64,000 nucleotides of DNA, from assembly GCF_025961475.1 (NCBI RefSeq), contig NZ_JAOQNS010000012.1, forward strand, positions 62,001 to 126,000, read 5' to 3'. Of the stretch, positions 62,536 to 64,000 are shown in pieces. Source of the stretch: Rhodobium gokarnense. GTDB taxonomy: Bacteria > Pseudomonadota > Alphaproteobacteria > Rhizobiales > Rhodobiaceae. A program made the position numbers and the translations under genes. The notes beneath the pieces are model-generated. The model was not told the DNA's origin and made no database searches. It saw only the letters and a list, made by a program, of their open reading frames with translations. The stretch's first letter is position 1. The number at the start of each line of letters is the position of its first letter.

Positions 62536-63482
62536 AAGCCTTTTCCTACGAAAAAATGACCGATCCGGCCAAGGCCGCGGCCCGCGCCGCCGAGGTCGAG
62601 GGCGCAAAATTCCTCGCCGGCGGCACCAATCTGCTCGACCTCATGAAGCTTGAGATCGAGGCGCCGGTGCACATCATCGACGTCAACGGGCTCGGCCTCG
62701 ACGAGATCACAGAGACCGAGGACGGTGGCTTGCGCATCGGCACGCTGGTGACGAACACCGCGCTCTCCGCCGATCAACGCATCCGCCGTGACTATCCGCT
62801 GCTGACGCGGGCGATCGCCGCGGGCGCCTCCGGCCAGCTTCGCAACAAGGCGACGACCGGCGGCAACCTGCTGCAGCGCACGCGGTGCCCGTATTTCTAT
62901 GACCCGGCCCAGCCCTGCAACAAGCGCGAGCCCGGCTCCGGCTGTGCGGCGCTCTCCGAAGGTGCGTTCTCGCGCCAGCTCGGCATCATCGGCACGTCCG
63001 ATTCCTGCATCGCGACGCACCCCTCCGACATGGCCGTTGCCATGCGGGCGCTCGATGCCACGGTGGAGACCGTGACGCCGACCGGCATGACGCGCCGCAT
63101 CGCGCTGGAAGACCTGCACGTCCTTCCTGGCGACACGCCCGACAAGGAGACGTCGCTCCTGCCCGGCGAGTTGATCACCGCAGTGACGCTGCCCGCCCCT
63201 GTCGGCGGCGAACAGAAGTATCACAAGGTGCGCGACCGGGCGTCCTACGCCTTTGCGCTCGTCTCGGTCGCCCTCATCCGCCAGCCGGACGGCAGCGGAC
63301 GTGTCGCGCTCGGCGGCGTCGCCCCGAAGCCCTGGCGTTCCCCTGAGGCCGACGCGGAGCTGCCGAACGGCGCGCGCGCGGTGATGGCGAAGCTCCTCGA
63401 CGGTGCCCGCCCCACGGAAGAGAACGCCTTCAAGATCACCCTGGCCGAGCGCACGCTCGCGGCCATGCTGGCAGAGGAGTAA
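62532..63482 (+). CDS. paoB: Aldehyde oxidoreductase FAD subunit (PaoB type)
   Basis: A 316-residue FAD-binding subunit starting at a GTG in the overlap with paoA. FAD contacts are suggested by [14 protein letters not shown] and [20 protein letters not shown]. Cysteines in that stretch and in [14 protein letters not shown] match the extra 4Fe-4S site known for PaoB. The IATHPSDMA block is also conserved. Confidence 0.92.
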   Translation: MKAFSYEKMTDPAKAAARAAEVEGAKFLAGGTNLLDLMKLEIEAPVHIIDVNGLGLDEITETEDGGLRIGTLVTNTALSADQRIRRDYPLLTRAIAAGASGQLRNKATTGGNLLQRTRCPYFYDPAQPCNKREPGSGCAALSEGAFSRQLGIIGTSDSCIATHPSDMAVAMRALDATVETVTPTGMTRRIALEDLHVLPGDTPDKETSLLPGELITAVTLPAPVGGEQKYHKVRDRASYAFALVSVALIRQPDGSGRVALGGVAPKPWRSPEADAELPNGARAVMAKLLDGARPTEENAFKITLAERTLAAMLAEE

Positions 63483-63487
63483 TCCCA

Positions 63488-64000
63488 TGGAGTTCAATCA
63501 ACCGGCAGGAAAGAACCTCTTCGACACCGCCCGCGTGGTCGGCAAGCCGCTCCACCGGGTCGACGGGCCGCTGAAGGTCACGGGAACCGCGCCTTACGCC
63601 TATGAACGGCACGACGTGGTCGCGAAACAGCTCTATGGCTATCCCGTCGGCAGCGCCATCTCGCACGGGCGCATCCTCAGCATGGAGACGGAAGCCGCCA
63701 GGGCGGCGCCCGGCGTGCGCGCGGTCGTGACCACCCTCGACATCGAGCCGCTCGGCATCTGGAACTACAACGTTGCCCGCCTCTTCGGCGGCGACAAGGT
63801 GGAGCACTACCACCAGGCCATCGCCGTCGTCGTTGCCGATACGTTCGAGCAGGCGCGCGCCGCTGCCGCCCTCATCAAGACCGAGTATGAGGAAGGCGAT
63901 CCGGCCGATTTCGATCTCGACGCTGCCTTCGAGCGCGTTCAGGGATCGGGCGAGCCGGGCACCCTCGTCGGCGACGTGGAGGGCGCCTTCCGAAGCGCCG
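63488..64000 (+). CDS. paoC: Aldehyde oxidoreductase molybdopterin subunit (PaoC type), 5' part
   Basis: The first 171 codons of the large subunit, beginning MEFNQPAGKNLFDTARVVG; the rest is beyond the window. GAGGAG precedes the ATG, 5 bases after paoB. The segment VGKPLHRVDGPLKVTGTAPYA is the usual N-terminal start of the molybdopterin-binding subunit. Confidence 0.9.

Overview
The window is GC-rich, gene-dense DNA from an alphaproteobacterium, most likely of the Rhizobiales/Hyphomicrobiales. The signs are the many ABC and TRAP uptake operons run by LysR, IclR and TetR regulators, a sorbitol dehydrogenase that looks like SmoS/PolS of Rhodobacter, and an extragenic palindromic element at 27276-27372 of a type I know from Rhizobiales. 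No insertion sequence, phage gene, CRISPR array or rRNA was seen. The only RNA gene is a tRNA-Ser(GCU) at 770-861, followed by two tRNA-end-like repeats.

Layout. 1-1.1 kb: end of an HlyD-type adaptor, the tRNA and its repeats. 1.3-9.4 kb: LysR regulator, enolase-superfamily dehydratase, a PotD/B/C/A-like ABC importer and an amidase, all on +. 9.5-16.3 kb: a second PotABCD-like importer on -, with a glutamine-amidotransferase-like hydrolase and a creatinase/ectoine-hydrolase-like M24 protein, and a divergent IclR regulator. 16.3-25 kb: a metal and redox cluster with Met-rich small proteins, an EF-hand protein, an OmpR-type two-component system, three c-type cytochromes, a multicopper oxidase and an L,D-transpeptidase. 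25.1-34.9 kb: a long - strand operon with a polyol-type ABC importer, a cytoplasmic Cys-type sulfatase, the radical SAM enzyme that matures such sulfatases, a TauE/SafE exporter and a polyol dehydrogenase, with a divergent LysR. 35-46.6 kb: a TRAP transporter operon with a shikimate/quinate dehydrogenase, a QuiC-type dehydroshikimate dehydratase, a TIM-barrel isomerase, an HMG-CoA-lyase-like enzyme, an acylating aldehyde dehydrogenase and a thiamine-diphosphate enzyme, under a divergent TetR with two in-phase operators. 46.6-53.7 kb: the MoxR/DUF58/DUF4350/DUF4129/SpoIIM/RDD membrane operon. 53.9-57.6 kb: a cis-prenyltransferase coupled to a BchE-like B12 radical SAM protein, and a winged-helix regulator with a membrane partner; both transcription units carry the same operator-like motif. 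57.9-64 kb: DUF2255, SDR and tautomerase genes, then the start of a PaoABC-type molybdenum aldehyde oxidoreductase operon.

The strongest candidates for an undescribed system are the sulfatase/polyol operon, which would import a sulfate ester, remove sulfate in the cytoplasm and oxidise the polyol; the TRAP operon, which joins quinate-type chemistry to a TPP, acyl-CoA and lyase branch; and the prenyltransferase/B12 radical SAM pair with its shared operator. All functional calls come from reading motifs and from remembered family features; no database search was run.
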